Assembly (NCBI RefSeq): GCF_023702225.1
Contig: NZ_JAMQCO010000011.1
Span: 52,689-116,688 of the forward strand
Length of the DNA: 64,000 nt
Reading direction: 5' to 3'
From: Aureimonas altamirensis
GTDB lineage: Bacteria > Pseudomonadota > Alphaproteobacteria > Rhizobiales > Rhizobiaceae
Below, in pieces: positions 36,287 to 47,025 of this stretch (position 1 is the stretch's first letter; the number at the start of each line of letters is the position of its first letter). The translations under genes and the position numbers were made by a program. The notes under the pieces were generated by a model that saw only the letters and a list, made by a program, of their open reading frames with translations, was not told the origin of the DNA and made no database searches.

Positions 36287-37528
36287 TCAATCCAGATGCC
36301 GCGCCACCGCCTCCAGGAAGTCGTACTCGTCCACCGGCCAGGAGCCTTCGGGCTTGGATTGGGCGCCCCACATGGCGATGACAACCTGCCGGCGCGGATT
36401 GATATAGACATACTGCCCGAAGATTCCGATGGCCGCGAAAGCGCCGTCCTGTTCGAACCCGTCATTCTGCGAAACCGGCCACCACATGTAGCCGTAGTCT
36501 ACCATGCGCCCGCCGATCTCGTGCGGGGCGCCGGCCTGCCGCACCCAGCCTTCCGGCAGGATGCGTTCGCCGCCGATCGTGCCGTCTTCCAGGATGAACT
36601 GGCCGAAGCGCGCGTAATCGCGCAGCGTCGCGGACAGGCCACTGCCGCCGACCTCGAGCCCGTCCGGGGCTTCCAGCCACCATGTCGCGTCCTGCTCCAT
36701 GCCGGCGCGCGACCAGATCTTCTCCGAAAGGTATTCGGCCAGCGGCTTGCCCGTGGCCGCGGCGACCAGCTCCCCCAATATATGCGTCTCGCCCGTCGAG
36801 TAGGTCCAGACCGTGCCCGGCTCGCCCAGCCGGTCGAGAGAGCCCATGAATTGCAGGATGGTATGCGGCTTCTGCCCGATCTGCAGGTCCAGCATGCGGC
36901 GGCGGTCGGAAGCCGGGTCCGTATAGCGCTCGTTCCATTTGACGCCGGACGACATCAGCAGGATCTGGCGGATCGTCACCCCGTCATAGACGGTTCCCCT
37001 GAGCGCCGGCAGGTACGTGTCAACGCGGTCGTCTATCCGCTCGATCTTCCCGTCCCGGATGGCGGCCCCCACGAGGGTCGAGGTGATCGACTTGGCGATC
37101 GACATCGACATCCATCGCGTCTGCGCGTCGTTGCCGAGCTCGTAATCCTCGAAGACGGTTTCGCCGTTCTTCAGCACCATCAGTCCGGCAACGCGGTTCA
37201 TCGACATGTAGTCGTAGAGATCGTAGTTCTTGCCGCCGGACGGTATGACGAGGCCGTCGAGGCTGCGCTGCGACCGCGCGAAGTCGCGCACCGGGCCGCC
37301 GGCCGCCACGATGCGGGTCGGAAACAGCCGGTCTATGTTGCGGAAGGTGCGGACCTGTCGGTCCGGCATCAGCCTGCCGTCATAGATTTCCTGCACCGTG
37401 CCGATGTCGAGCGCACCCTCGCCCCGCTCCTGTGCGAATGCAGGAGAGACGACGCAGGCGAGGGCCAACAGGCCGGCAAAGGCGATCCGCCGCGACGGCC
37501 CCTGATATGTGCATCGATGTCCGGGCAT
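36287..37528 (-). CDS. Exported serine hydrolase (beta-lactamase class C family)
   Basis: This 413-residue protein has an N-terminal signal segment (RIAFAGLLALACVVSPAFAQ) and a serine beta-lactamase-like domain. The nucleophile motif SIAK appears in WMSMSIAKSITSTLVGAAI; the tyrosine motif is probably WTYSTGETHILGEL. Family members include penicillin-binding esterases, D-aminopeptidases and 6-aminohexanoate dimer hydrolases, so the substrate is open. The ATG at 37528 is preceded by GGAGGGGAGG. It lies 52 bases before thiD but is functionally unrelated to it. Confidence 0.85.
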   Translation of the reverse strand: MPGHRCTYQGPSRRIAFAGLLALACVVSPAFAQERGEGALDIGTVQEIYDGRLMPDRQVRTFRNIDRLFPTRIVAAGGPVRDFARSQRSLDGLVIPSGGKNYDLYDYMSMNRVAGLMVLKNGETVFEDYELGNDAQTRWMSMSIAKSITSTLVGAAIRDGKIERIDDRVDTYLPALRGTVYDGVTIRQILLMSSGVKWNERYTDPASDRRRMLDLQIGQKPHTILQFMGSLDRLGEPGTVWTYSTGETHILGELVAAATGKPLAEYLSEKIWSRAGMEQDATWWLEAPDGLEVGGSGLSATLRDYARFGQFILEDGTIGGERILPEGWVRQAGAPHEIGGRMVDYGYMWWPVSQNDGFEQDGAFAAIGIFGQYVYINPRRQVVIAMWGAQSKPEGSWPVDEYDFLEAVARHLD

Positions 37529-37711
37529 CGGCCTCCCCTCCTGCAGATCAACCATCGGTTGTCCTCTTCCAGACCAAAGCCACAGGCATTGCAAGAGGCG
37601 TCGCGTGTGCGATCCATTGTCGCACAGGATAGAATCGGGGTTCCCCTGCCCAGTTCTCGCCGCAAGGGGCCAATAGCGCTTGACGTGGGGACAATTGCTT
37701 TCACGGATAAG

Positions 37712-38377
37712 ATGAACATATCGGACGTCGCTGCCAGCAAGGCCGTCAGGGCCCTGTCGATGCTTGCTCTATGCACACTCGCCGCCTGCCAATCCACGGA
37801 TATGGCTGATCTTGCACCCAAGAAACAAGTCGATCCGAAAGACAAGGAATGCTTGGCACGCGCCATGTATTTCGAGTCCAACCGGTCCAGTGACGAGGGC
37901 ATGCTGGCAGTCGGAACGGTTGTGATGAACCGGGTCGAATCCGGCAACTATCCGGAATCGGTCTGCGGCGTCGTCGGGCAGAAGAACCAGTTCGCGAGCG
38001 GCGTGATGACGCGCCCCATGTCCGCCGGCAAGGAGCGCGCGGAGCGGGTGGCGCAGGCGGTTCTGGAGGGCGAGCGCCATACGCTGGTCGGCAACGCCAT
38101 GTATTTCCACACCGCGGGTCTCAGCTTCGGGTATCCGAACATGAACTACGTGGCGGTGGCGGGTGGAAACGCCTTTTACCAGCGGCTGTCGCGCCAGTTG
38201 CGCGAAGGGCGGCGGATGACCTCGCAGAGCGAGGCGCGCAAGGCGCAGGCGGCGCACATGGCCGCCGGCAACCCCATCGTGACGTCGATTGCGCCCGAAC
38301 CGGAGCCGGCCAACCGGAATGGCGCCGGCTTCGGCATTCTCCAGGCCCTACAGGCCGCGCAGGTCGACCGGAAGTAG
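37712..38377 (+). CDS. Cell wall hydrolase, SleB-like lipoprotein
   Basis: This 221-residue protein has a lipoprotein signal ([12 protein letters not shown], acylated Cys near residue 26) and a Hydrolase_2/SleB domain: [19 protein letters not shown] with the catalytic glutamate, [19 protein letters not shown] and [20 protein letters not shown]. It is expected to cleave peptidoglycan in the periplasm. The start at 37712 begins the signal; a very long in-frame opening upstream is antisense to the preceding genes. Its last 30 bases overlap the convergent dehydrogenase gene. Confidence 0.87.
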   Translation: MNISDVAASKAVRALSMLALCTLAACQSTDMADLAPKKQVDPKDKECLARAMYFESNRSSDEGMLAVGTVVMNRVESGNYPESVCGVVGQKNQFASGVMTRPMSAGKERAERVAQAVLEGERHTLVGNAMYFHTAGLSFGYPNMNYVAVAGGNAFYQRLSRQLREGRRMTSQSEARKAQAAHMAAGNPIVTSIAPEPEPANRNGAGFGILQALQAAQVDRK

Positions 38378-39877
38378 CTCTTCCGGGAAGTCCTGGTAAG
38401 AGACCGGGCGCAGGAAGCGGTCGATGGCCATGCCGCCGACCGAGGTGGAGCGCCCGTCCGATGTCGAGGGGAAAGGCCCGCCATGCACCATGGCGGCGGA
38501 CACCTCGACACCCGTTCCGAAGCCGTTGACAAGAAGCCGGCCGGCCCTGCGCTCGAGCAGCGGCAGCAGCGCCTTGACCCGCTCCCCATCGGACTGCGCG
38601 ATATGCAGCGCGATGGTCAGCTGGCCCTCGATCGTCTCCAGGATTTCGCGCAGTTCGCCTTCATCCCTGCAGCGAACGACCAGCGATGCGGCGCCGAACA
38701 CCTCGTCATGCAGCGACGGATCGGCCTTGAAATCCGCACCCGAAACGGCGAACAGCGCGGGCTGCCCCTGGCATCCCTGCCCCGGCTGCCCGCGGCCGAG
38801 TTCCGTGACGGCCGCGTTGCCGGCAAGTTTCGAAACGCCCTCCGCGAACGCCTTGTGGATGCCGGGCGTCAGCATCGTCTGCGCCGCGATGCCGGCGAGC
38901 GCGGCGGCTGCCGCCGTCTCGAACGCCGTCAGCTCCGCGCCTTCGACGGCCAGGATGAGGCCGGGGTTGGTGCAGAACTGTCCGGAGCCGAGCGTGACCG
39001 ACTGGGCAAAGGCTGTGGCGATGGCCTCACCCCGTTCCGCCAGCGCGCCCGGCATCAGCAGCACGGGATTGATCGAGCTCATCTCGGCATAGACGGGGAT
39101 CGGCACCGGCCTTTCCTGCGCGATCTTCATGAAGGCGGTGCCGCCCCCGCGAGACCCGGTGAAGCCGACGGCCTTGATGCGGGCATCGGCCACGAGGCCC
39201 TGGCCGATCGTGCGGCCGGTATCGAACAGAAGCGCGAAGGTGCCGGCCGGCATGCCCTTGTCGGCCACGGCCTTCTGCACGGCACGTCCCACCAGTTCAG
39301 ACGTGCCGAGATGCGCGGAATGGGCCTTGGTCACGACCGGGCAGCCTGCGGCCAGAGCCGAGGCGGTGTCGCCGCCCGCGATCGAGAACGCCAGCGGAAA
39401 ATTCGAGGCGGAGAAGACGGCCACGGGGCCGAGGCCGATCATATGCGCACGCAGTTCCGGCCGGCGCGCGGGCTTGCGCGTCTCGTCCGCCGCATCCTTG
39501 ACCTTCCGCAGGAAGTCTCCCTTGCGGACGATGTCTGCGAAGAAGCGTAGCTGGCCGACGGTGCGGCCGCGCTCGCCTTCGATGCGCCCGCGCGCAAGGC
39601 CGCTTTCGGCCACGCAGCGCTCGATCAGTTCGTCGCCGAGGGCCATGATGTTGTCGGCGATGGCTTCCAGGAAGGCGGCGCGCTCTTCCAGCGGGCGGCC
39701 GCGGTAATCGTCGAAGGCGGCCTCGGCCAGCGCGCAGGCTTGCTCCAGGTCGGCCTGCGTGGCGCCGCCGAAAGCAGGCTCGAGCGTCGTGCCGTTGGTG
39801 GGGTCGAAGGCGCGGGCTTCGCCATTGGCGCCGCGCACGGCCTTGCCGCCAATGAGGTTTTCGCCGGTAATCGGCAT
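38348..39877 (-). CDS. Alpha-ketoglutaric semialdehyde dehydrogenase (2,5-dioxovalerate dehydrogenase)
   Basis: This 509-residue aldehyde dehydrogenase belongs to the KGSADH branch that ends oxidative pentose, hydroxyproline and sugar-acid pathways by making 2-oxoglutarate. Catalytic Cys is in [15 protein letters not shown] and the general base Glu in [20 protein letters not shown]; the cofactor region is [20 protein letters not shown]. The ATG at 39877 follows AGGGAGA. It is not grouped with sugar-acid genes here. It overlaps the convergent SleB-like gene by 30 bases. Confidence 0.88.
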   Translation of the reverse strand: MPITGENLIGGKAVRGANGEARAFDPTNGTTLEPAFGGATQADLEQACALAEAAFDDYRGRPLEERAAFLEAIADNIMALGDELIERCVAESGLARGRIEGERGRTVGQLRFFADIVRKGDFLRKVKDAADETRKPARRPELRAHMIGLGPVAVFSASNFPLAFSIAGGDTASALAAGCPVVTKAHSAHLGTSELVGRAVQKAVADKGMPAGTFALLFDTGRTIGQGLVADARIKAVGFTGSRGGGTAFMKIAQERPVPIPVYAEMSSINPVLLMPGALAERGEAIATAFAQSVTLGSGQFCTNPGLILAVEGAELTAFETAAAAALAGIAAQTMLTPGIHKAFAEGVSKLAGNAAVTELGRGQPGQGCQGQPALFAVSGADFKADPSLHDEVFGAASLVVRCRDEGELREILETIEGQLTIALHIAQSDGERVKALLPLLERRAGRLLVNGFGTGVEVSAAMVHGGPFPSTSDGRSTSVGGMAIDRFLRPVSYQDFPEELLPVDLRGL

Positions 39878-40299
39878 ATGGGCTCTCCCTTGAAATCGAT
39901 CCTTTTCGCCAGGAAGCGGCGAAACAATGGATTTTGCAGACAATGTGCAAATCCACGGCGCATACCTTTCGCAAGGGAAGGTCGGCGTCAAGGCGCCGGG
40001 CGAGTGGGCGGTTCGTGGGCGGTCGGCGAAAGCGGCACGTCCCCCGTACCAAGAATTGTCGGCGATGTCGGCAACAAACGCTTATCTCACTTTGCATCGT
40101 CGGTTGAATACCAGTCCGCGATCCGACACCACGTGCAAAAAATGGTCCCTTGTTGCCATCTTATCACCACAGATTGACGTTCAGCGGGAATGGATTTAGT
40201 TTGAGGCGTGACAGACCTTTCCCGCGACTACGCGGCTGCTGTCGGAACGGTTCATAGCGTAAACACTCTGCCTGTTTTCTCATTGTCGATGAGGATGGC
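39878..40299. other. Intergenic region upstream of the giant oxidase operon
   Basis: These 422 bases lie between two divergent units and should carry the promoters of the semialdehyde dehydrogenase and the oxidase operon. The stretch is less GC-rich than its flanks. A 90-codon open frame at 39927-40199 has no recognisable features and was not called. I could not identify a convincing sigma-70, sigma-54 or metal-regulator site. Confidence 0.5.
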
Positions 40300-43200
40300 A
40301 TGCGCGCTCGTCTTATACGAACCGGGCTCCTGACCGCCCTGGCGTCACTTGTGCTTACGTTGCAAGCGCATCCGCAGTCTCAGCAACAGTCGTCTACTAC
40401 GGCCGGTCGTATTCTGAGGGCGGATATTGTCGCCTTCGACCAACCGCTCGTGTATAATCGCTTCGGCTCCTTCAACCCGTTCGGGATGATCTTTGCGCTT
40501 GGCCGCGACGTTGCTTCATCCGAGCAAGGGGTGGCGCCGGTGCGTGCCCACACGGCAGAGGCCTGCGCCGGCCTGACCGGGGCCGAGGGCATCGACACAC
40601 CGGTGGCCGACCGGGTGCGGGCCGGCAGCGGCGGCCAGGCGCTGGTGCCCGGCAAAGTCCGCCTCAAGGATTGCAAGCGCGCCCGCCCGCTGGTGCTGCG
40701 CGCCAATGTGGGCGACACGCTGGAAATCACCGTCACAAACCTGCTGCGCCCGCGCCTGCCCGGCCTGACCAGGGATTTCTGCCGCCAGGGCAACCCGGCC
40801 TTTGCCGTGCAGCCGGGCGCGCCGACCGCCCCATACGCCTATCTGTGCGCCGGTGATGGCGAGCATGACCCGCTGGGCGCCGAGATCGCCGACCCCGAGG
40901 CCGCGCCCGAGCCGCCGGAGCCGCCCGAGGGCGGCCTGAACTATGACTGGCCGGCGACGCGCAATCTTTCATTCGTCATTCCGGGGCTCGAGCTTGCCGA
41001 AGGGTCGCATCCGGCCTGCCGGGGGCTGGACGCCGTGACGCCCGGCGGCAGCTTCGTCTGCCGCTACGCCATCGAGCGCGAGGGTACGCATCTCTTTTCC
41101 AGCTTTGCCGCACCGTCGGGTGGCGAGGGCGATGCCGGATCGGCGATCCACGGTCTTTTCGGCGCGCTGATCGTCGAGCCGGAGGGCAGCCGCTGGTACC
41201 GCAGCCAGGTGACGCAAACCGCCTTCGACGCCGTATGGGGCAAGGATGCCGGCCGGGGCAACGGCGCGCGCATCGCCAGCTTCGACTATGAGGCAAGCGT
41301 CGCGGGCGTGCCGGTTCTCAACCTGCTGCAGGAAGGGGCGGGCGGGTTCCGCATCGTCCATGGCGATCTCAACGCCGTGGTGGTGCCACCCCAGGATGCC
41401 CCGCACGTGGCCGGCGGGCTGGATGAAACCGCCATGTATGACGGCGCCGGAAAAGCCTATCGCGAGTTCACCGTCATTTTCCATGACGAGTTGAAGACCT
41501 ATTACAGCCGTAACTTCAAGGAGTTGGAGGATTATTCGCAGTTCTCCGGCGTCGGCGACGGCTTCGCCATCAATTACGGCGCCAGCGGCATGGGCTCGCT
41601 GCTCTTGGCCAACCGCAAGGGCATGGGACCGGCCGCCGACTGCGTCGAATGCGTGTATGAGGAGTTCTTCCTGCAATCCTGGGCCAATGGCGACCCGGCC
41701 TTGCGCGAGAGCTTTCCGGACGACCCGTCCAACGTGCACCACTCCTACCTCAATGACCGGGTGGTGTTTCGCAATTTCCATGTCGGCAAGGAAACCCACG
41801 TCTTCCACCTGCACGCCCATCAATGGCTGGCGGGCGACGGCACGATGGCCAGCAACCAGGAATACGGGTCCTATCTCGACTCGCAGACCATCGGCCCCCA
41901 GCAGGGCATGACCTACAAGATCTACAATCCGGCGGCGGCCTACCGGCGCAGCCTGGACGGGGCCGGCGCGCAGGCGCGCGAGCGCCTTGGCTGGTGGTCG
42001 GCCCTGGGCTCCGGCAATCGCAACCGCACACCCGGCGATTCGATCTTCCACTGCCATCTCTACCCGCATTTCGCGCAGGGCATGTGGGCGTTGTGGCGCG
42101 TCCATGACGTGATCGAGGATGGGTCGCGCAGGTTGCCGGACGGCCAGGCGCACGAGGGCCTTTCGCTGCGCCTTGGCGATGTCGGCCCGGCGCGGCGCGG
42201 CACCGACATCGCCACCGGGGCCCCCGGCCCCGGCACGCCGGTGCCCGGGCTCGTGCCCCTGCCCGAGTATGCGCTGCCGCCGCTGCCCACCTATGGCCAG
42301 AAGGGCTTTCCCGGCTATCCGTTCTATATCGACGCCGAGCCGGGCCACCGCGTATCGCAGCCACCCATGGACATGGCGCGGGCGGCCGATGGAACGGCGA
42401 TGGATGGGGGCTTGCCGCGCCATATCGTCAAATCGGGTGAGCGCTCGATGACCGGCAAGCCGGTGGCCGAGTTGGTCGCCGACATCGGCAAGGAGGCCGC
42501 CGGCAAGCTGCTGGTGCGCCGAGCGCTGGCGCTGGCCGATTTCAGCGTGCATATCGACAAGGCTTTCATCGAAACCAAGGCTCCCGATGGCACGCCGCTC
42601 GAACGGCGCGCCATGGCATTCCACTCCGGCGGGGAGGGTGTCGACGAGATGCCCTTGCTCAGCGATGCGCGCGGCAACCCGATGACGGCCGTGGAGGGCA
42701 CCTATGCCAGCCTGCGCATCGGCCGCCAGGCGGGCGCGGCGCCGGCGCAGTTGGCCCCGACCGCATCGGTGGCCGATCTGGATCCCGACCCGACGGAAGA
42801 TCAGCTTGCCGCCCTGGCCGGCAACGCGCCCTTCCTGGTCAATGGCGCACCGCCCAAGGCGGGAGCCCCGTTTGCCGACCCCTGCGGCGGGCCGAGGGTG
42901 CTCAGCCATTATGCGCCGCCGCTGAGCCCCGGCGCGCTGCTGGACAATGGCGCGCTCAGGCAGATTCCCGACCGGCTGACGCTCGACCCTGCCGCCAACC
43001 TGTTCCAGCCCGACCCGATGCTGGCGGGCTTTCGCCGCTACGAGGCGTCGGTCGTCGAGCTGGACCTGGTCGTCAACAAGGCGGGCTGGCACGATCCGCA
43101 AAGCCGGATCAACGTGCTGACGGCCGAGGTCGACACCTTCAAGAACAAGGTGCGGGGCGATGCCGAGCCGTTCTTCTTCCGCGCCCATTCGGGCGACTGC

Positions 43201-46200
43201 ATCGAGTTTCGCCACACCAACGAGACGCCCTACAATCTTGAGCGCGACGATTTTCAGGTGAAGACGCCCACCGACACGATCGGCCAGCATATCCACCTCG
43301 TCAAATTCGACGTGATGGCCGCCGACGGGTCGGGCAATGGCTGGAACTACGAGGATGGCACCCTGGCGCCGGGCGCGATCCACGAACGCATCTGCGCGGC
43401 GGTCAAGGCCAGCGGCCAGGGCGCGGTCGACGCGATGGGCATCCGCATGCTCGACCGCCAGTGCACCGACGACGCGCATGCGATGGAGGCGGCCTTTGTC
43501 GGCGCCCATCTCGACCCCCGGCGGGACCGTTACCAGACAACCGTCCAGCGCTGGTTCGCCGACCCCTTTACCGCCGCCTATCATGAGCAGAAGCCCGGCC
43601 AGGACGCCCGCACCGTCTGGCACGACCGCACCCTGCGGACCGTTTTCACACATGATCACTTCGGTCCGTCTTCGATCCAGCAGCATGGCTTCTACAACGC
43701 GCTTCTGGTCGAGCCTGCCGGCGTCGGTCCCGACCGTTCGGTGTGGCGCAGCGCCTGGTTCGACAGCCATAGCGGCGCGCCGCTGGCGCGTGCCGGCCTT
43801 GCCGGTTCGGACGCCGATTCCAGCGCCGGCCCGGACACGCGGGTGCCCCCGTCGGGCGCGGTGGGGGCCATCGCCTCGATCATCGCCAACGAGCCCGCGC
43901 CCAGCTTCAGCGATGCGCAGAAGCAGTTGAACGCATCGGCGCTCGAAAGCGGCATCGATGAGCGGATCCGCCATCGCGACACCCGTGAGGCGGCGCTGGC
44001 CATTGCCGATTTTGCCCTGATCTACGACCCTACGGGCGAGCGACAGGATGGCAAGGGGCTGGGCCGGTTGGTGCGCCAGGCCGATTGCACCATCGACGGT
44101 GCCTGCCACGAGCCGGTGCAAGGGCTTGCCGACGCCGCGCGCCAGCGGCAGTTGCAATCCGGGGCCGCCGGGCCGCTGCGCTTCACGCCGGAGGCAGGCG
44201 GCGGCGCGGTGACGATGGACACGCTGGTCGCCGCCGACCGCGACGCCCTGGCGGCGGCCACGACCGCCTGGCACGACGCCCATGGCCAGCCGGTCTATCC
44301 GCCGTTCCGGCCGGAGGCGATCTCGCAGACCCACCACGATCCCTATCTGGTCAACTACAAGCATGAGCCCTTCCCGCTGCGGCTGGGCGACAGGCCGGGC
44401 ACCGGCCCGGACGACCGCTGCCCGGCGGGAGAGATGGTGCTGCCGGCCGTCGCGCCGGGTGACGGCATCAGTGAATTGAAGCCCGGCGCGGCCGGCCGCA
44501 TCGACGGCGTTTTCCGCTCCGACCTGCATGGCGACCCCTGCACGCCGCTGATCGAGGCCTATGAGAACGACCCGGTGCAGGTGCGGCTGATCCAGGGCGC
44601 GCAGGAGGTGCAGCACACATTCACGGTGGATGGCGTGGCATGGCCGCGCAATGTCGACGAAGCCTACCGCCACGCCGGGCTGGACCGCCTGACCCGCCGC
44701 GAAATCCTGAAGCAAAGCATCAATCCCTGGGCGATGGTGCATGCGCAGGAGGTGGGCATATCCGAGCATTTCGAGGCCAGCCTGACCGCGCGGCTGGCCG
44801 GGGCCAGCACCGCGCTGCCCTTTATCAACGCTCCTTCGCCTGCGGGCACGCAGGCCGCGACCGAGCGCGGCAGCGCGGACGGGCTCTACCATTTCGGCAC
44901 GATGGACGCCCTGTGGAACGGCGCCTGGGGCCTGACGCGCACGCATGAAAAAATGAAAGGCGATGCGCAGGCGCCGCTGGACCAGCTTCCGCTGGCGCCG
45001 CTGGCACGCTTGTCGCAGGCGCCGTCCGGGCCGTTCAGCCGCAACGTCGCCAGCCTGTGCCCCGCAGGGGCGCCCCTCGTCTATGCCTATGCGATGGCGC
45101 TCACCTTGCGCGACTATGCCGATGGCACGTTGGCCGGGGCCGGCGCATGGCCGGGCGCCGCCACGGGCGGGGCGGTCTATCGCCGTTGGGGCAATGGGCA
45201 GGAAGGCCTGTTCTACGATCTCAACAATGGCGTCTACGACCCTGACGCGCTGGTGCTGGTTCACGTCGACCCGTCGGAGGTCAAGGTGCTGGATACACCG
45301 GCGCGGCTCGGGGTCGACACCGCGCGCTTCCGCGCGCGGGTCAACCGGCAATGGGTGCGCTTTGGCGTCGAACCTTATGTCCTGCGGGTCAATGCCGGCG
45401 ACTGCATCCGGTGGACGGTGTTCAACGGCCTGCCGGCGACGATGCACGATGCGCCGGGCGATGCCATCCTGCCCAAGATCGCGCGGCTGAACGTCGACGA
45501 GCGCGATGAAAGCGCCAATGGGCGCGTCGCGCCGACGCCGCATCTGGCCCTGATGCCTGCCCTGCCCCGCCTGGTGGACGCGCGCCGCGAAAGTTACCCC
45601 TTCGGCCATAACATCACCGCCGACCCGGCGCTGCTTGCCAGCAAGGAGGCTTCCCTTGCGCCCGGCGATGTCGGCCAGGGAACGACCGGCCTCACCGCCA
45701 CCTGGCTCTATGCCGGCACGAGGATCGGCTCCGTCGCGCATGACGAAGAGGCCATCCTGCGGGCCAAGGCGCTGCAGTTGAAGGCCGATTCGGAAACGAC
45801 GGGCCAGTGGCCCAACCTGCCGAAGGATCTGGATTTCTGCCGTTTCCGACCCAACGCCGCGCTTGGCGCGCTGACGCTGCCGGACGGGCGGACCGTGTCT
45901 TCGGTCGAAACCTGCTCGCTGGCGCCCTATGCCTTCGGCGCGACGCCGATCAAGTCGGTCAGCGATCCGATCGGCCATGCCTCGCATGGGCTGGTCGGCT
46001 CCATCCTGGTCGAAACCGCCGGAACCGTCATCCCGCAGACCGAGCAGTTCGGTGAAAGCTCGACAATGCCGTGGGATCCGCCCTGCATCGCCGACGCGTC
46101 GGCGGAGGACGACCTGGGCATGCTGGCCGACCCGCCGACCGAATGGGACTTCGAGCCCCGGACGCCCGAAAGCGCGCCGGTCCATTGCGTGCGCGCCGGC

Positions 46201-47025
46201 TTTGCCGGGCCGGCCTCGACACCGGACGACAGCGTGCTCATGCGTCCCGCTGCGGCGCTCCAGGCCATGCGCCTGCCCGATGACGCCGCTGTAAACAGGG
46301 CGCTGGCCGGCATCACCCTGGCCCGCGTGCCCGACGCGCCTTTGGCCGAACTGCCCCAAGCCGCGTTGGAGCCAGTTCACGAGAACATTCTTTTCTATCA
46401 GGACGGGCTCAATCTCTGGCACTGGAACCGCGGCTTCGGCACGCCCCGCCCGGTCGGCGACTGCCATGTCTGCGACGACAGCTACGACCGGGGCGAAAAG
46501 GCCATCGGCTACCGCTCGGCGCCGCTGTTTACGCGCATCGCGCCGCTGGGCAACCCGCTGCGCTACACCCGGGAGCGCCAGGAATGGATCGATGGCGGGG
46601 GAAGCGGCCCGCTGCGCCCCTCTGGCGATGACGATGCCAGCCCCGGCAATCTCAATGCCGTCATCATGCCTCGCCGGCTTTTCGACCCGGCCTTCATCGG
46701 CGTATCGACGCCGTTCCTCAAGGGCCGGGCGGGCGAACGCATGGACACCTATGTGCTGTTGCCGCAAGGGCGGGCGCGCCAGCGCTCCTTCGTGCTGGCC
46801 GGCCACGCCTATGACGAGTTCGGCCGCCACGGCTATGGCTCGGGCCACAGCGCACTGGTGGCTCCCGGCAACGTGGTCAGCGCCGAGTCTCGGCCGGGCG
46901 TCGCCGGATGCAGCATGTACCGCGATGGACCCGGCCCGATGTGGGCGGGCGGCGCCTGGGGGTTGGTCGACATTTTGCCGGCGGGCGGCAACGCGCTGGA
47001 GCCGACATGCGCGCCGCCACGCTGA
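40300..47025 (+). CDS. Giant multicopper oxidase, MnxG/McoA-like, with permuted copper motifs
   Basis: This 2241-residue exported protein has a signal peptide at residues 1-25. Copper motifs are clear: HVFHLHAHQW (His500, 503, 505, 507; T1 and trinuclear ligands) and HCHLYPHFAQGM (His584, Cys585, His586, His590, Met595). Further on are QHIHLVKFD (His997, His999) and FTHDHFGPS (His1118, His1120). These are laccase motifs 3, 4, 1 and 2 in that order. The stretch YNRFGSFNPFGMIFALGRDV near residue 50 is typical of giant bacterial oxidases. More cupredoxin-like segments extend to the C terminus (DPIGHASHGLVGSIL near 1890, FVLAGHAYDEFGRHG near 2170). Size and motifs recall MnxG, McoA and MofA Mn(II) oxidases; the substrate is not proven. 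First gene of a five-gene operon. Confidence 0.88.
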   Translation: MRARLIRTGLLTALASLVLTLQAHPQSQQQSSTTAGRILRADIVAFDQPLVYNRFGSFNPFGMIFALGRDVASSEQGVAPVRAHTAEACAGLTGAEGIDTPVADRVRAGSGGQALVPGKVRLKDCKRARPLVLRANVGDTLEITVTNLLRPRLPGLTRDFCRQGNPAFAVQPGAPTAPYAYLCAGDGEHDPLGAEIADPEAAPEPPEPPEGGLNYDWPATRNLSFVIPGLELAEGSHPACRGLDAVTPGGSFVCRYAIEREGTHLFSSFAAPSGGEGDAGSAIHGLFGALIVEPEGSRWYRSQVTQTAFDAVWGKDAGRGNGARIASFDYEASVAGVPVLNLLQEGAGGFRIVHGDLNAVVVPPQDAPHVAGGLDETAMYDGAGKAYREFTVIFHDELKTYYSRNFKELEDYSQFSGVGDGFAINYGASGMGSLLLANRKGMGPAADCVECVYEEFFLQSWANGDPALRESFPDDPSNVHHSYLNDRVVFRNFHVGKETHVFHLHAHQWLAGDGTMASNQEYGSYLDSQTIGPQQGMTYKIYNPAAAYRRSLDGAGAQARERLGWWSALGSGNRNRTPGDSIFHCHLYPHFAQGMWALWRVHDVIEDGSRRLPDGQAHEGLSLRLGDVGPARRGTDIATGAPGPGTPVPGLVPLPEYALPPLPTYGQKGFPGYPFYIDAEPGHRVSQPPMDMARAADGTAMDGGLPRHIVKSGERSMTGKPVAELVADIGKEAAGKLLVRRALALADFSVHIDKAFIETKAPDGTPLERRAMAFHSGGEGVDEMPLLSDARGNPMTAVEGTYASLRIGRQAGAAPAQLAPTASVADLDPDPTEDQLAALAGNAPFLVNGAPPKAGAPFADPCGGPRVLSHYAPPLSPGALLDNGALRQIPDRLTLDPAANLFQPDPMLAGFRRYEASVVELDLVVNKAGWHDPQSRINVLTAEVDTFKNKVRGDAEPFFFRAHSGDCIEFRHTNETPYNLERDDFQVKTPTDTIGQHIHLVKFDVMAADGSGNGWNYEDGTLAPGAIHERICAAVKASGQGAVDAMGIRMLDRQCTDDAHAMEAAFVGAHLDPRRDRYQTTVQRWFADPFTAAYHEQKPGQDARTVWHDRTLRTVFTHDHFGPSSIQQHGFYNALLVEPAGVGPDRSVWRSAWFDSHSGAPLARAGLAGSDADSSAGPDTRVPPSGAVGAIASIIANEPAPSFSDAQKQLNASALESGIDERIRHRDTREAALAIADFALIYDPTGERQDGKGLGRLVRQADCTIDGACHEPVQGLADAARQRQLQSGAAGPLRFTPEAGGGAVTMDTLVAADRDALAAATTAWHDAHGQPVYPPFRPEAISQTHHDPYLVNYKHEPFPLRLGDRPGTGPDDRCPAGEMVLPAVAPGDGISELKPGAAGRIDGVFRSDLHGDPCTPLIEAYENDPVQVRLIQGAQEVQHTFTVDGVAWPRNVDEAYRHAGLDRLTRREILKQSINPWAMVHAQEVGISEHFEASLTARLAGASTALPFINAPSPAGTQAATERGSADGLYHFGTMDALWNGAWGLTRTHEKMKGDAQAPLDQLPLAPLARLSQAPSGPFSRNVASLCPAGAPLVYAYAMALTLRDYADGTLAGAGAWPGAATGGAVYRRWGNGQEGLFYDLNNGVYDPDALVLVHVDPSEVKVLDTPARLGVDTARFRARVNRQWVRFGVEPYVLRVNAGDCIRWTVFNGLPATMHDAPGDAILPKIARLNVDERDESANGRVAPTPHLALMPALPRLVDARRESYPFGHNITADPALLASKEASLAPGDVGQGTTGLTATWLYAGTRIGSVAHDEEAILRAKALQLKADSETTGQWPNLPKDLDFCRFRPNAALGALTLPDGRTVSSVETCSLAPYAFGATPIKSVSDPIGHASHGLVGSILVETAGTVIPQTEQFGESSTMPWDPPCIADASAEDDLGMLADPPTEWDFEPRTPESAPVHCVRAGFAGPASTPDDSVLMRPAAALQAMRLPDDAAVNRALAGITLARVPDAPLAELPQAALEPVHENILFYQDGLNLWHWNRGFGTPRPVGDCHVCDDSYDRGEKAIGYRSAPLFTRIAPLGNPLRYTRERQEWIDGGGSGPLRPSGDDDASPGNLNAVIMPRRLFDPAFIGVSTPFLKGRAGERMDTYVLLPQGRARQRSFVLAGHAYDEFGRHGYGSGHSALVAPGNVVSAESRPGVAGCSMYRDGPGPMWAGGAWGLVDILPAGGNALEPTCAPPR

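Noticed and set aside
39927..40199. 90-codon plus-strand frame upstream of the oxidase gene
   Set aside because: No recognisable family, no good ribosome site, and it fills a promoter-sized gap between divergent genes.
40969..46848. Very long open frame (1959 codons) antisense to the giant oxidase gene
   Set aside because: The sense frame has clear copper motifs and a signal peptide, while the antisense translation shows only low-complexity Arg/Gly/Asp-rich sequence. Long antisense openings arise from GC-rich codon use.
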